DNA from: Emticicia fluvialis
GTDB lineage: Bacteria > Bacteroidota > Bacteroidia > Cytophagales > Spirosomataceae
Assembly: GCF_024793945.1 (NCBI RefSeq)
Contig: NZ_JANUSD010000013.1
Coordinates: forward strand, 62,001-126,000
Reading direction: 5' to 3'
DNA: 64,000 nt
Part shown: positions 1 to 8,325 of the stretch, piece after piece
Layout: every line of letters starts with the position of its first letter
Position numbering within the stretch: the stretch's first letter is position 1
The notes under the pieces: generated by a model
What the model was told of the DNA's origin: nothing
The model's database searches: none
What the model saw: only the letters and a program-made list of their open reading frames with translations
Translations under genes and position numbers: made by a program

Positions 1-1
1 G

Positions 2-217
2 GTGTTGGTAGCAGGTTTATTGTTTTTAGGTTTTCTGAAAGTAATTTTTACCGCCAATTTTCATCTGATTACCCGCCATACCATTCAGGGAACCACCGTT
101 AATAAAATAGGCGTAGAGCTGATGACTAACTATGTATTGGCTTTTGAACTCATTGGCTTGCTTTTGCTGGCAACACTGGTTGGTGCAGCTTACGTGGCAA
201 AAAAGGATAAAGTGTAG
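2..217 (+). CDS. nuoJ: NADH-quinone oxidoreductase subunit J, C-terminal end (partial)
   Basis: This is the last 71 codons of a membrane subunit of respiratory complex I; the 5' part lies outside the window. The residues seen form two hydrophobic segments separated by a short polar stretch (about residues 1-18 and 43-64), followed by a charged tail KKDKV. The segment NYVLAFELIGLLLLATLVGA is typical of the last helix of NuoJ. NuoJ sits in the membrane arm and takes part in proton translocation coupled to NADH oxidation and quinone reduction. The next gene, 56 bases downstream on the same strand, is nuoK, the usual nuoJ-nuoK order, which supports the call more than the short fragment alone does. 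Confidence 0.88.
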   Translation: MLVAGLLFLGFLKVIFTANFHLITRHTIQGTTVNKIGVELMTNYVLAFELIGLLLLATLVGAAYVAKKDKV

Positions 218-273
218 AGAAAAATTATTCACTAATCCGCAATTCACCATTCACGATTACTTACAATAAACAG

Positions 274-579
274 ATGATATACATACAAAATTACCTCATA
301 ATCGGGGCCATTCTGTTTTCTATAGGGTTGGCAGTAGCAGTAACCAAGCGTAATGCTATTCTGGTGCTGATGGGGGTTGAATTGATGCTCAATGCGGTTA
401 ATCTGAATTTGATTGCCTTTAGCCAGTATGACCCTAACCGGCTACAGGGACAAATGTTTGCACTCTTTGTGATGGTGGTGGCAGCAGCAGAAATTACGGT
501 TGCATTGGCGATTATTTTGAAAATATATGATTATTTCAAGAATATTGATTTGGATGGGGTAAGTGAATTAAAAAAGTGA
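274..579 (+). CDS. nuoK: NADH-quinone oxidoreductase subunit K
   Basis: A 101-residue protein, the usual NuoK length, with three transmembrane helices (about 5-23, 29-50 and 62-86). The motif GVELMLNAVNLNLIAF in helix 2 is the family hallmark and holds the conserved membrane glutamate (GVE) needed for proton pumping; a second acidic residue lies in helix 3 (AAAEITVALAI). It is a membrane-arm subunit of complex I. It follows nuoJ directly and is presumably co-transcribed; no further nuo gene follows, so either the operon ends here or the later subunits are elsewhere. A tRNA promoter begins 10 bases after the stop codon. Confidence 0.97.
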   Translation: MIYIQNYLIIGAILFSIGLAVAVTKRNAILVLMGVELMLNAVNLNLIAFSQYDPNRLQGQMFALFVMVVAAAEITVALAIILKIYDYFKNIDLDGVSELKK

Positions 580-588
580 AAAAAGTAT

Positions 589-619
589 TTGACAAATACA
601 TTTACGCTTGCTACCTTTG
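589..619 (+). promoter_or_regulatory. Promoter of tRNA-Arg, Bacteroidota sigma-A type
   Basis: TTG at 589-591 and TACCTTTG at 612-619 are separated by 20 bases, an exact match to the phylum's TTG-N19/21-TAnnTTTG promoter. The mature tRNA begins 21 bases downstream. This is one of the clearest promoters in the window and serves as an internal reference for the others. Confidence 0.85.
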
Positions 620-639
620 CAGTCCCAAATCGGGAACAA

Positions 640-713
640 GGCTGCGTAGCTCAACTGAATAGAGCGTCTCACTACGGATGAGAAGGTTAGGGGTTTGAAT
701 CCCTTCGCGGTCA
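640..713 (+). tRNA. tRNA-Arg (anticodon ACG)
   Basis: A 74-base cloverleaf can be folded by hand. The acceptor stem is 640-646 with 706-712 (GGCTGCG with CGCGGTC, two G-U pairs). The D stem is 649-652 with 662-665, the anticodon stem 667-671 with 679-683, and the T stem 689-693 with 701-705. The anticodon loop 672-678 carries ACG at 674-676, read as ICG after deamination, for arginine codons CGU, CGC and CGA. The discriminator base is A713 and CCA is not encoded. The gene has its own promoter and a strong terminator immediately downstream. Confidence 0.95.
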
Positions 714-1050
714 CAAGAAGTCAAAAGCCCTGCTAAAACAGGGCTTTTTTTGTTATTTTCTCTTCTTTTTTGCATAATCTTCTATATTTTCTCAAGGCAA
801 ATTCGGTGGCACTTTTTTCTCCCGGTGGCACTACTTTTCGGCTTTTTCGTGAAAGACTAAAAATTATCTTAAAATTTTTAATTTGATGTGTAAGTTTTCT
901 TTTGCTTCCAACCTAACACAAGCTTAAAAAAAATTTGTATTCATTTATTGTTACTCATGAGCATTATCAAGCTACGTCCGGACAGAAATTTTTTTACTGT
1001 AATGCTCCTAATCAGGCAGCCTGTTTTTGTGCAGGAGTTAAGGAAAAGCC
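714..1050. other. Intergenic AT-rich stretch with a 10-bp direct repeat
   Basis: After the tRNA terminator this 337-base stretch contains no credible gene. It holds a direct repeat CGGTGGCACT at 804-813 and 823-832 (19-base period) in a T-rich setting, then very AT-rich sequence up to the end of the SIR2-like gene. The repeat could be the end of an insertion sequence (see findings); nothing else is recognised. Confidence 0.5.
723..753 (+). terminator. Rho-independent terminator of tRNA-Arg
   Basis: A perfect stem AAAAGCCCTG (723-732) with CAGGGCTTTT (739-748), six-base loop, followed by a run of T. It closes the tRNA transcription unit. Confidence 0.9.
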
Positions 1051-2223
1051 TTAATTTTCATTAATTACTTCTATCATTCCTCCTCTTTCTGATTTTTTTT
1101 CCTCAAAGTATTCAGCAGGAACATAGAAAAAATTCCCACTTTCAACTGGGATGATTGTAAAAGGTGGGGTACAGTTTATGAAACACTGTTCTAGAAGTCT
1201 TTTTGTTTTATTGGAATCGTCGTAATCTTTTCCTTGTACATATACTATTGCTTCTGGCTTTAAATTCTTAAAAAAAAATTCATCAATCTTTCGATTTACA
1301 GATGGGAATGAATATCCTATCAAAACAACAATTTCTGTGGCTGTAGCTATAGATTCAAGTTTAGTTTTAATGCCATCATTAGATTCACTCTCCCACGCGA
1401 ATCTAATACTTGAGGACTCTTTTGTACCACCAATTTTAGCAAAGTCATGATGATGATTATGAATCTTTTCAAGAACTTTAATATACCTCTTAGCAGTATC
1501 TTCATATGAATCATTTATCGCATTGTTTTCTTTTTCAACTATATCCCAAACACAATGCATTTGAATACAGGTTCCATTCAATTTTAATATATTAGCCCCA
1601 TTATAAGCTTCAGGATTGATATTAGCACCTCTAATATATTTATAAATTTCAAATGCGGAACCACTATTAATATTATGTAAATCATTAGCAATGGTGGACT
1701 CAAATAAAAGATCATAGTTCCATGTTATGAATTGGAAATTATTAGGAATCTCCACTTTTAGCATATTATATGCATCACTTCGTTTTTCACCGACTGTTCT
1801 AATCAAATTTTCATAACGTGAATCCGGGTAACTTTTAGAAAAACTGATATTGCTACTCTCTATGTTAGTGTTTTGAAATTTTATTTTATCTATCTGAATA
1901 AAATGATAAAAAGTAAAAATTACTTCCAGAAATAATTTGTAATCATAATAATTTTCATCCCGGAAATCAGTTTGAAAATATCTTTTTGCTAGAGTGTCCA
2001 TGCTACAAACTTTTTCAAATGCGTATGAAAACCTTGTAAAAAGATCTTTTATATTCTTTACAAATGGATAATAAGATTCTAATTTTATATTACAATTTTT
2101 CTCATAATCTTCAAAGAATTTTAAAATGTGTTTTGGGGTATTCTTAAAATCTGAGACAACTGGAATGGTTGCTGCACTAGCTCCAGCTCCCAAATAATAG
2201 GTGATTTTATGCTTTTCAGCCAT
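1051..2223 (-). CDS. SIR2-like domain protein, candidate NAD-binding defence effector
   Basis: A 390-residue protein from the ATG at 2223. Its features match the SIR2-like superfamily: GAGAS nucleotide-binding loop (12-16) right after the first strand, FITWNYD (about 165-171) in the position of the conserved T-N-x-D motif, LKLNGT (about 213-218) where the family usually has L-H-G, and VLIGYSFP (about 300-307). Stand-alone or fused SIR2-like domains act as NAD-degrading effectors in several anti-phage systems (Thoeris ThsA, DSR, SIR2-HerA). Here the usual catalytic histidine seems to be asparagine, so activity is uncertain. No signal peptide, membrane segment or partner gene is seen. The gene is markedly AT-rich compared with its neighbours and lies between the tRNA-Arg and a terminator, which suggests transfer. 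The longer frame beginning at a TTG (2256) starts inside the -7 promoter box and is rejected as the start. Confidence 0.75.
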   Translation of the reverse strand: MAEKHKITYYLGAGASAATIPVVSDFKNTPKHILKFFEDYEKNCNIKLESYYPFVKNIKDLFTRFSYAFEKVCSMDTLAKRYFQTDFRDENYYDYKLFLEVIFTFYHFIQIDKIKFQNTNIESSNISFSKSYPDSRYENLIRTVGEKRSDAYNMLKVEIPNNFQFITWNYDLLFESTIANDLHNINSGSAFEIYKYIRGANINPEAYNGANILKLNGTCIQMHCVWDIVEKENNAINDSYEDTAKRYIKVLEKIHNHHHDFAKIGGTKESSSIRFAWESESNDGIKTKLESIATATEIVVLIGYSFPSVNRKIDEFFFKNLKPEAIVYVQGKDYDDSNKTKRLLEQCFINCTPPFTIIPVESGNFFYVPAEYFEEKKSERGGMIEVINEN

Positions 2224-2253
2224 ATTGTAGAATAAGTTAAGTATAGTGTTCCA

Positions 2254-2261
2254 CAAAAATA
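2254..2261 (-). promoter_or_regulatory. -7 promoter box of the SIR2-like gene
   Basis: On the minus strand TATTTTTG matches TAnnTTTG exactly, 30 bases upstream of the ATG at 2223. No TTG stands at the ideal -33 distance, so the promoter is only half matched. Its last three bases are the TTG that would otherwise look like a start codon. Confidence 0.5.
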
Positions 2262-2464
2262 AAAAATATTCAATATTTTGAAACTATCTCTTGTCCTTTA
2301 GTGCCTTTACTTAGTTGATAATTTTGATGAAGAAGAGGCTGCATGGCAAGCATTGACTTACTTTTAGAGAATCCGACATTTATTCCTATCGTTTTTTTGG
2401 AAACAAGCTTCAGCATAAGACGAATTGATTTTTATTAATTATATTACCCCCCAAAAACAAAGAT

Positions 2465-2490
2465 AGGAGTAAGCCCTAAGACTTACTCCT
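2465..2490 (-). terminator. Terminator after the 135-residue conserved protein
   Basis: AGGAGTAAG (2465-2473) pairs with CTTACTCCT (2482-2490), loop of eight. On the minus strand it is followed by ATCTTTGTTTTTGG. It ends transcription of the gene at 2527-2934. The rest of 2224-2526 (about 300 bases) is AT-rich and shows no gene. Confidence 0.7.
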
Positions 2491-2526
2491 GCTTGAAGAT
2501 ATATTGAAATATATAAGAAGACTAAA

Positions 2527-2934
2527 TTAAGGCTCAAAAATCAGGCGTTCGTCCTTTTCAATTACCGGGATATTCTTCACAAATTCATCATACCCTGCCT
2601 CATCTTCATGGTTGCTGTAAGCGCCATAGGCATCAATAGTATAACCAATGGTGCCGTCTTTCGACTCAATGATGTAGATAATCGATGATTCCGAAGGGCT
2701 TGATTCTCCCTCAAAACGATACGTCTTAATGATTTCCAGTTCTTCAGGCTGATAATGCTTGTCAGAGTCTGAAATATGAAAACCTTTGGCCGCCCATCTG
2801 AACTCTTTATCGAAGCCCTTTTTGGCCAGCTTATCCAGAATAGTAACCATGGTGGTCATGTCTGTACTTTTGTCTGAATATTCCTTTAGCGGCTCCATTG
2901 TTGTTACCATTGCCTCATTGTTCGTAGTATCCAT
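2527..2934 (-). CDS. Conserved Bacteroidota protein, often misnamed PRPP synthetase
   Basis: A 135-residue acidic, soluble protein without signal peptide. The core, about residues 28-110 (TILDKLAKKGFDKEFRW... then YRFEGESSPSESSIIYIIES and GYTIDAYGAYSN), resembles a small family common in Bacteroidota whose database name is frequently 'phosphoribosylpyrophosphate synthetase'. There is no PRPP-binding motif and the protein is far too short for that enzyme, so the name should not be carried over. The N-terminal 27 residues are a Thr/Met-rich extension; an internal start at residue 26 or 28 (MTTM) is possible. It stands alone with a terminator behind it. The function is unknown. Confidence 0.7.
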   Translation of the reverse strand: MDTTNNEAMVTTMEPLKEYSDKSTDMTTMVTILDKLAKKGFDKEFRWAAKGFHISDSDKHYQPEELEIIKTYRFEGESSPSESSIIYIIESKDGTIGYTIDAYGAYSNHEDEAGYDEFVKNIPVIEKDERLIFEP

Positions 2935-3135
2935 AGTTGTAAGATTTAATACTTATAATCTTACAATTGTTGTGCCTTGGCCAGATAACCGCCGTCTGGC
3001 CATGTAATTGTGATACAAAATACTCATCGTACAGATGAGTGTAGAAAATTTTACCAAACCGAACCAATTAAATGTTGAAAGTGTATTTTATAATATAGTG
3101 CCTGCGGCCTTATTTCTCTTTATTAACAGATTTTC

Positions 3136-4011
3136 ATGCGTATTACCTATCTAAAACTGGTTGCTACTGTTTTTTTCTGGGGTTCAAACTTTGCAGCCGG
3201 AAAAATAGCCATACAGTCGTTCGGGCCATATTCAACAGCCTTTTTACGTTTTACAGTAGGGGCCACTCTATTAATGTTGATGCTTTATAAGCAAGAGGGT
3301 AAAATTCCTAAGCTGAGCCCAACCCAGTGGAAATGGGCAGCAGTAGCCGGCTTATTGGGGGTGGTACTTTACAACCTGAGCTTTTTTATGGGTATTCAGT
3401 ATATGCCTACGGTGCGTGCATCGCTCATTATTGCGTTTGCACCCATTACTATTACATTAGGCAGTGCCATTTTCTTTGGCGAGAAGGTTACTTTTCTGAA
3501 ATGGACAGGTATTCTGATATCCATAGCCGGCGCTATGGTAGTAATTGTGAGGGGCGATTTCGGTAATCTGTTAGAACAAGGTACCTGGGGCATTGGCGAG
3601 TGGTTTATTATGGGCGCAGTGTTGTCGTGGACGGCCTATACCCTAACCGGAAAACTGGCTTTAAGAACCATGCCTGCGCTAACACTCAGCGCTTTTTCGG
3701 CGTTCATAGGCTGTATTCTTTTATTTATACCTGCCATGCAGCATCAATTGTTTGAGCGCATGGCTACTGCCAGCTGGCAGGCTTATGTGTCGGTGGTATA
3801 TATGGGCGCAGCTGCTACAGCTCTGGGTTTTATCTGGTATTATGAGGCCGTTCGGTTAATTGGTGTTACCAAATCGGCCATTATTGGTAATCTTACACCA
3901 GTATTTGCAGTGCTGATTGCCGTTTCTTTTTTAGGCGAAAAGCTCACCATTCCCACGCTTATCGGGGGGGCACTGGTTCTTTTGGGGATTCTGCTTACCA
4001 GCAGGAAATGA
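3136..4011 (+). CDS. EamA/DMT-family membrane exporter
   Basis: A 291-residue integral membrane protein with about ten hydrophobic segments in two homologous halves (roughly 5-135 and 150-290), the two-EamA-domain layout of the drug/metabolite transporter superfamily. Family hallmarks are the early FFWGSNFAAGKIAI segment, the LLGVVLYNLSFFMGIQYMPTVRASLI segment in half 1 and ALGFIWYYEAVRLIGVTKSAIIGNLTPVFAVLIA in half 2. Members export amino acids or other small metabolites, but substrate cannot be read from sequence. It stands alone, with no apparent operon partner. Confidence 0.9.
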   Translation: MRITYLKLVATVFFWGSNFAAGKIAIQSFGPYSTAFLRFTVGATLLMLMLYKQEGKIPKLSPTQWKWAAVAGLLGVVLYNLSFFMGIQYMPTVRASLIIAFAPITITLGSAIFFGEKVTFLKWTGILISIAGAMVVIVRGDFGNLLEQGTWGIGEWFIMGAVLSWTAYTLTGKLALRTMPALTLSAFSAFIGCILLFIPAMQHQLFERMATASWQAYVSVVYMGAAATALGFIWYYEAVRLIGVTKSAIIGNLTPVFAVLIAVSFLGEKLTIPTLIGGALVLLGILLTSRK

Positions 4012-4336
4012 TGTTTTCCGGACGGCTAGTTAAGGACTTTTATCTTTAGTTGTTATTTTTATCTGGTACTTCAAATTATACCTTTGTGAAGCTCCGTGCT
4101 AAACTTCGTGACTCTCCGTGGTTAAAATTTCAATTAGTATTTATTTCACCCGGTATGGGTGAGGCTGAACTAAATTTTTAATCAATAATTTCGTTTTTAG
4201 GTTGCTTAAGTAATAGTACGCAGGGAATATTAAAGCTCAAATGCTGAAATCTTAGTCCCATACTAATTTATTTGTATGGACAACAACCTTTTTTGCTTAA
4301 TTTAGCAACCCAAAATCATCCTTCATTTACCAGACT
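4012..4336. other. Intergenic region with degenerate CTYYGTG repeats
   Basis: The 325-base gap holds four CTYYGTG heptamers at 4082, 4092, 4104 and 4114, which form two copies of a roughly 22-base unit ending in TAAA. A box TACCTTTG (4079-4086) overlaps the first. A weak hairpin CACCC/GGGTG lies at 4147-4161. No gene is seen. A promoter for the S9 peptidase must be here but is not clear. Confidence 0.45.
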
Positions 4337-6523
4337 ATGCTAAGAAAATTATTTGGCTTTTGTTTCTTTATTTGGGCATTTAATGCTACCGCACAACCGG
4401 GACAATCTTCCAAATGGACCCCCGATGGCAATGGATATTATTCTGTTGAAAAACAGGAAATTGTAAAATTTGACTTGCTTACACAGCAGGCACGAGTAAT
4501 TGTGAGCAAAGATTTACTGACACCTAAGGGCAGTAATGCTCCGCTGGCTGTTCGTGATTTCAGTTTCTCAGACGACCAGAAAAAATTATTGATTTTTACC
4601 AACACCAAACGGGTATGGCGTTACGAAACCAGAGGCGACTACTGGGTGCTGGATTTAACTACCAAAGAACTTAAAAAACTGGGGGCGTCTTTGCCTGAGG
4701 CCTCTCTGATGTTTGCAAAGATTTCGCCCGATGGTAAAAAGGCAGCCTATGTAAGCAAAAACAATATTTATGTAGAAGAACTGGCTGGCGGCAAACCCAA
4801 AGTGCTTACTACAACCAATGGCACCAAGAAATTGATAAACGGTACCTTCGACTGGGTTTATGAAGAGGAATTTGACTGCCGGGATGGTTTTCGTTGGAGC
4901 CCCGACAGTAAGTCTATCGCCTACTGGCAGATAGATGCCAACACCATCCGTGATTTTTACATGATTAACAATACAGACTCTATCTATTCATTTGTAGTGC
5001 CGGTAGAGTACCCCAAAGTTGGTGAAGCCCCATCTGCCTGCAGAGTAGGGGTGGTAAATGTAACAACAGCAAAAACTACCTGGATGAAAGTGCCGGGCGA
5101 TAGCCGCCAGCATTATATTCCTCGTATGGACTGGGCGGGTAGCTCTAACCAGCTGATTTTGCAACAACTGAACCGCAAGCAGAACCAAAGTAAGCTGATG
5201 TATGCCAATGCCCTGACAGGTGCAGTGAGTACTTTTTATCAGGAAGCAGACGAAGCATGGGTAGATATAAGCACCCATTGGGCTGATGAGAATCCTGCCG
5301 GATGGAGATGGTTAAAAGGCGGGAAGGAATTTATTTGGATAAGCGAAAAAGATGGCTGGAGACACCTGTTCAGGGTGTCGGCAGATGGCAAGAAAGAAAC
5401 CTTAATCACCAAAGGAAACTTTGATGTGATATCACCCGAAGCAATAGATGAAGCAAATGGTTATGTCTATTTTATGGCTTCTCCTGCCAATGCTACCCAG
5501 AAATACCTGTATCGTGCCGGGCTTGATGGTGCCGGTGAAGCCGTAAGAATTTCGCCTGCTGTGGAAGAAGGTACACATGGGTATCAGATTTCCCCAAACG
5601 GAAAGTTTGCCTACCATAGTTTTACTAACTACTTTACCCCTACGGCCATAGAATGGGTTGCTTTGCCCGAACACCAACCCCTAGACCCTCAAAAAGACAT
5701 CAGCAAAAAGATTGATGTTGAAAGAAAGAAAAAATCAAATGTTGAGTTTTTCAGAATAACCACCGAAGAGGGAATTGAAATGGACGGTTGGATAGCCAAA
5801 CCGAAAAATTTTGATGCCTCAAAAAAATACCCGATTGTATTTATGGTATATAGTGAGCCGGCATCTCAAACCGTTACAGACCGCTTTGGTGTAGGCCGCA
5901 ATGGGCTTTATAACGGCGATATGGCTGCGGATGGATACATTTATGTGTCGCTTGATAACCGGGGTACTCCAGCGCCGAAGGGCAGAATGTGGAGGAAATC
6001 AATTTACAGAAAAATTGGCCTTTTAAACACCCGGGACCAGGCCATGGCTGCCAAAAAGATATTGGAATGGCCTTATGTAGACAAAGAGCGTGTGGCTGTG
6101 CACGGTTGGAGTGGTGGTGGGTCATGCACACTTAACCTGATGTTTCAGTATCCTGAAATCTATAAAACCGGAATTTCGGTAGCGGCAGTGGGAAACCAGC
6201 TTACTTACGACAACATTTATCAGGAGCGTTACATGGGCTTACCGCAGGAAAACCGGGAAGATTTTATTAAAGGTTCGCCCATTACTTATGCCAAAAATCT
6301 GAAAGGAAACCTGTTGTATATTCATGGCACCGGCGATGACAACGTTCATTACCAGAATGCAGAGCTGATTGTTAACGAATTAATCAGGCACAACAGACAG
6401 TTTCAGTTTATGGCCTATCCTAACCGCTCGCACGGCATATATGAAGGAGAAGGTACAAGAATGCACCTGAATACCCTGTTTACTAATTACCTGAAACAAT
6501 ATTGCCCTCCGGGAGGGAAATGA
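4337..6523 (+). CDS. Secreted S9-family dipeptidyl peptidase (DPP IV type)
   Basis: A 728-residue serine peptidase. Residues 1-20 form a signal peptide ending FNATAQPG. The N-terminal two thirds (to about 480) is the eight-bladed propeller of DPP IV enzymes, including the motif DWVYEEEF whose glutamates bind the substrate amino terminus. The C-terminal alpha/beta-hydrolase carries the triad: Ser in HGWSGGGS (about 590), Asp in GTGDDNVH (about 665) and His in YPNRSHGIY (about 699). It removes dipeptides, usually after proline or alanine, from peptides in the periplasm. Length and motifs match the family. It is monocistronic and followed by a strong terminator. Confidence 0.93.
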   Translation: MLRKLFGFCFFIWAFNATAQPGQSSKWTPDGNGYYSVEKQEIVKFDLLTQQARVIVSKDLLTPKGSNAPLAVRDFSFSDDQKKLLIFTNTKRVWRYETRGDYWVLDLTTKELKKLGASLPEASLMFAKISPDGKKAAYVSKNNIYVEELAGGKPKVLTTTNGTKKLINGTFDWVYEEEFDCRDGFRWSPDSKSIAYWQIDANTIRDFYMINNTDSIYSFVVPVEYPKVGEAPSACRVGVVNVTTAKTTWMKVPGDSRQHYIPRMDWAGSSNQLILQQLNRKQNQSKLMYANALTGAVSTFYQEADEAWVDISTHWADENPAGWRWLKGGKEFIWISEKDGWRHLFRVSADGKKETLITKGNFDVISPEAIDEANGYVYFMASPANATQKYLYRAGLDGAGEAVRISPAVEEGTHGYQISPNGKFAYHSFTNYFTPTAIEWVALPEHQPLDPQKDISKKIDVERKKKSNVEFFRITTEEGIEMDGWIAKPKNFDASKKYPIVFMVYSEPASQTVTDRFGVGRNGLYNGDMAADGYIYVSLDNRGTPAPKGRMWRKSIYRKIGLLNTRDQAMAAKKILEWPYVDKERVAVHGWSGGGSCTLNLMFQYPEIYKTGISVAAVGNQLTYDNIYQERYMGLPQENREDFIKGSPITYAKNLKGNLLYIHGTGDDNVHYQNAELIVNELIRHNRQFQFMAYPNRSHGIYEGEGTRMHLNTLFTNYLKQYCPPGGK

Positions 6524-6541
6524 TAAATATTTGACACGAAA

Positions 6542-6571
6542 AATCCTCCGGCTTGCCGGAGGATTTTTTTT
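6542..6571 (+). terminator. Terminator of the S9 peptidase gene
   Basis: AATCCTCCGGC (6542-6552) pairs with GCCGGAGGATT (6555-6565) with a two-base loop, followed by a T run. The T run overlaps the stop codon of the convergent gene. Confidence 0.9.
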
Positions 6572-8309
6572 AGTACCTGCTTTTTTCCAAATCAGTTATC
6601 AGTATCTGGCGTCCATCAGGTTTTTTAATGAAAATTCTGTTTTGCTCTTCAGGATTAACTCTCTGAATAATATCTGAGTTTTTGGGTAGATAAAAATTGG
6701 TAAGCTGCGCATCAACCACCGAAAACGGTGGCAAGTCTTTGCCGCCCGGTGTGCTGTTGTCCAGAAAAGAACAATAAACTACCGTATCGCCTTTGGCATA
6801 AAGGTTCACTATTTTGTCAGCAGCCAGTTTATATGGGTTTTCTTTTCTTGGTTCTGCAAAATGCATAAAATACCTGGGTGCTTTGTCTTCCCAGATGTTT
6901 ACCACTATTCCACATACCAACACCAGTTGCACGCCCAGAAGCAACACTAAAGCATACTTAACGCTCGATTCCAGCAATAATAACTGCCTGATAAGCAAGG
7001 CTGTCAGCACAATGCCAAAGGCATACATATAGCCTATGTATCGGGGCATAATTCTGAATGTATTGCCATCCTGAATTGAAAATAATATCAGAAACACAAA
7101 AGGCAACAAAGTGAGCATTGATAAAAATACCAGTAATGGGTGATTGGCTGCTTTACTCTTCTGAAATAAAGTGCCTAGCAGAATAACTAGCAGTACTATA
7201 TTAAGGGTTAGCACCATAAAATGAAGCCTGGCGGTGCTGTAAAGAAAGAAATCGAGTACCAGCAACCCGCAGACACCGGCAACTTTCAGTTTGTCAGACG
7301 GTAGCCATCTGAAACAAGACACCCCAGCCAAAACACTTACCAGTGCAATGATTGTATTTTTTAGACCTGATAAATGAATATATAGCCCCTCGCTGGTTAT
7401 AAATGCCGATGAAACTACAAAGCGCAACTGTTTAAAAATGTTGGGCAGGGTAGCCACCGACAGGTAGTCGTCAGGGGCTGTTCTGGCCATTATATTATAT
7501 GATTTTACGCTGTTTTCAACGTATTCAATTAACCAGCGGCCACCGTCTGATTTTAGCCAGGCAACCACGCCCATAGCCGGAATGAGCATGGCAAGCGCAA
7601 GCCCTACCCATACCCTGAGTTTCCTCACGTAAATGATTACATAAAGCCCGTGAATCAAAAAAAGCGGAAATGCCGAGATGTGGCATAGCTCGCAGGCAAG
7701 TGCACTCAGGCCATAATACAAATAAAAGGCAAGGCTGCTTTTATTGTTTTTTTCTTTCTCTAAAATAATCAGAAACAAGTGGGTGGCCAGCAATGAAAAA
7801 AAGAAGAGCAGCGCATAATTGCGGGCAACTTGCGAATAGGTAATATTAAAGGGAGAAACAGCGGCTAAAAATGATGCCAGCAAAGCCAGATTAGATGATT
7901 TAAAATGTCTGTTAACAAACACGTATGTCAAAAACACCGTCAACAGGTTAAATATTAAAGACATAAACCGCAGGTCAGCATCCTGAAGGCCAAACATCTG
8001 TGTCCAGTAGTGTAAAGAATACGTATATAAAGCCCCATTGCCGGTGTCAATCCGAGCTATGGAATCAAAAAAATCATGAATACTTTTTTCTGACCAGAAC
8101 TCCCTTGGGGTGAAATAGGGGCTGTCGGGCTTTCTTACTGAGTTCCGCTGGTTATTGCCCTCGTAGCTCACGAACTGGCTCACAAAAAGCGAGTATTTCT
8201 CGTCGCCTGCCAGGCCATGTTTGCCTATGTTATGAAAACGCAATAAAAAAGCAAGCACCATAATGCCTGCTAATATAATATAGGTTGTTTTTCGGCTCAG
8301 AGAGAACAT
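6570..8309 (-). CDS. GT39-like membrane glycosyltransferase
   Basis: A 579-residue polytopic membrane protein. The first helix (about 8-25) is followed by FLLRFHNIGKHGLAGDEKYS, the short loop with an acidic pair (DE at about 36-37) typical of GT-C enzymes of the ArnT/PMT type, which take sugar from polyprenyl-phosphate donors. About ten more hydrophobic segments follow, with a soluble C-terminal tail of about 100 residues. The acceptor is unknown. Overall similarity beyond the first loop is weak, so this is a fold-level call. It lies 16 bases downstream of rpe on the same strand and is probably co-transcribed with it. Confidence 0.7.
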   Translation of the reverse strand: MFSLSRKTTYIILAGIMVLAFLLRFHNIGKHGLAGDEKYSLFVSQFVSYEGNNQRNSVRKPDSPYFTPREFWSEKSIHDFFDSIARIDTGNGALYTYSLHYWTQMFGLQDADLRFMSLIFNLLTVFLTYVFVNRHFKSSNLALLASFLAAVSPFNITYSQVARNYALLFFFSLLATHLFLIILEKEKNNKSSLAFYLYYGLSALACELCHISAFPLFLIHGLYVIIYVRKLRVWVGLALAMLIPAMGVVAWLKSDGGRWLIEYVENSVKSYNIMARTAPDDYLSVATLPNIFKQLRFVVSSAFITSEGLYIHLSGLKNTIIALVSVLAGVSCFRWLPSDKLKVAGVCGLLVLDFFLYSTARLHFMVLTLNIVLLVILLGTLFQKSKAANHPLLVFLSMLTLLPFVFLILFSIQDGNTFRIMPRYIGYMYAFGIVLTALLIRQLLLLESSVKYALVLLLGVQLVLVCGIVVNIWEDKAPRYFMHFAEPRKENPYKLAADKIVNLYAKGDTVVYCSFLDNSTPGGKDLPPFSVVDAQLTNFYLPKNSDIIQRVNPEEQNRIFIKKPDGRQILITDLEKSRY

Positions 8310-8325
8310 ACAGCTTCAGTTGTAT

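Noticed and set aside
2527..2934. Phosphoribosylpyrophosphate synthetase function for the 135-residue protein.
   Set aside because: It lacks the PRPP-binding motif and is less than half the length of that enzyme; the name is a database error that spread.
640..3000. The tRNA-Arg gene as the attachment site of an integrated element.
   Set aside because: I found no second copy of the tRNA 3' end up to about 3 kb and no integrase, so site-specific integration is not supported.
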